From Micromussa lordhowensis (lineage: Eukaryota; Cnidaria; Anthozoa; Scleractinia; Lobophylliidae): a stretch of 64,000 bases of DNA. The first letter of the stretch is position 1. The number at the start of each line of letters is the position of its first letter. The notes under the pieces are model-generated. The model was not told the DNA's origin. It ran no database searches and saw nothing but the letters and a program-made list of their open reading frames with translations. The stretch lies in assembly GCA_964020085.1 (NCBI GenBank), contig OZ026598.1, positions 15,334,930-15,398,929 of the forward strand. The letters are read 5' to 3'. The translations under genes were made by a program, and so were the position numbers. This document shows, one piece after another, positions 63,622 to 64,000 of this stretch.

Positions 63622-64000
63622 ATGGTTTTCGTCACTTGCTGGTTAGCGTTCATTGCTGTCAGCAATGTCATTGGACACTTTACTAAGAATCGCTGCGATG
63701 AAAGGTAAGGGTAAATAACAAAGATAATAGTTTTCTAATGTCGAATGAGGGAAAAAAAATAAACTATTTCAACTCCGCAAACTGCTTCTCCAATGGCAGC
63801 GGCTTGTTGTAAAAGTTCCACGACTTTAGTTTTTTGTTAGTATTATCGCAAGAAGAAGCAACTTTCAAGATTTATTTTATTAATATTCTAAATTGCGTTT
63901 ACAAAATATAATGAGACCAGCCGTTATGAGAAGAAAGATCAGTTTGCCTTATCGGTGGACCGTGTCCATGGCGACAGTGTAAACAAAAGGGTCGCGTGGC
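63622..64000 (+). CDS. Two-exon gene, unit 45 (partial at window end)
   Basis: Exon 1 is 63622-63704. Exon 2 begins at 63921 and is cut by the end of the window. What is visible is intact. Confidence 0.45.

Larger units (their letters stand above)
1..64000. repeat. Macrosatellite: 44.7 tandem copies of a ~1,438-bp unit
   Basis: The same sequence recurs head to tail from the first base to the last. Taking GCAATGCACC as unit start, units begin at 1, 1440, 2879, 4316, 5795, 7234, 8713, 10158, 11597, 13042, 14480, 15918, 17356, 18794, 20208, 21647, 23086, 24524, 25962, 27400, 28838, 30276, 31718, 33156, 34598, 36036, 37478, 38916, 40358, 41797, 43027, 44464, 45902, 47343, 48781, 50223, 51662, 52892, 54330, 55767, 57247, 58685, 60123, 61561 and 62999 (partial). 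Most are 1,437-1,442 bp. Exceptions are 1,479, 1,479 and 1,480 (42-bp duplication), 1,445 twice (6-bp insertion), 1,414 (24-bp deletion) and 1,230 twice (213-bp deletion). I see no transposase, reverse transcriptase, LTR or terminal inverted repeats. Each unit appears to hold a complete small gene, so this is better read as a tandem gene array than as plain satellite. Confidence 0.98.

Noticed and set aside
1..64000. Histone, 5S rRNA, U-snRNA or rDNA tandem arrays
   Set aside because: I looked for the conserved 5S, U1, U2, U4, U5 and U6 starts and for a histone fold or 3' stem-loop on both strands and found none.
1..64000. CRISPR array or transposable element
   Set aside because: Repeats are 1.4 kb with no short spacers. 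There is no transposase, reverse transcriptase, LTR or terminal inverted repeat in the unit.

Overview
The whole 64 kb is one head-to-tail tandem array (a macrosatellite) of a unit of about 1,438 bp. There are 44 complete units and one partial unit, and no unique sequence at either end, so the array runs out of the window on both sides. Units differ by scattered single-base changes and a few small indels, which implies strong homogenisation. The DNA looks like an animal nuclear genome. It has TATA boxes with initiator matches, a CCAAT box, Grainyhead-like AACCGGTT sites, a YY1-like motif, GT-AG splice signals, undepleted CpG and optimal Kozak starts. It has no bacterial operon layout. The species cannot be fixed from sequence alone.

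Layout of one unit, in unit 1 coordinates: an upstream regulatory block (about 50-154) leads to TATA box 1 (182-189) and a transcribed-looking leader with a 38-codon ORF (260-376). TATA box 2 (476-482) with a perfect initiator (509-515) follows. Next comes a gene that no single open frame reveals. Exon 1 (624-706) starts in an AAAATGG context and encodes a signal-peptide-like segment. It ends at a consensus donor (AAAG/GTAAGG). An AT-rich intron of about 217 bp follows, with an A-run that varies between units. Exon 2 (924-1059) begins after a CAG acceptor in the matching phase. The joined frame encodes 72 residues. Behind it lie two ATTAAA signals and a GT-rich stretch, then the next unit.

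The two-exon model is an inference, and the copies themselves give it some support. Twelve of the 44 full units carry a lesion in the predicted gene: donor loss, a 4-bp insertion giving a stop, a 5-bp frameshift, or a nonsense change. The one recurrent amino-acid change in exon 2 (Asn49 to Ile) occurs only in such broken units. In the 32 intact units, the only indel inside the predicted coding sequence is a 42-bp duplication, which keeps frame. The product looks like a small secreted peptide precursor with a Lys-Arg site at 50-51. I recognise no family.

At larger scale the array has regional structure. There are 2,880-bp dimers of an intact and a broken unit (28838-40357 and 47343-50222). A four-unit block is duplicated at an offset of 9,865 bp, and it includes two units that lost TATA box 1. 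The last units, 44 and 45, carry more private changes, which suggests an array edge may lie not far beyond the right end.
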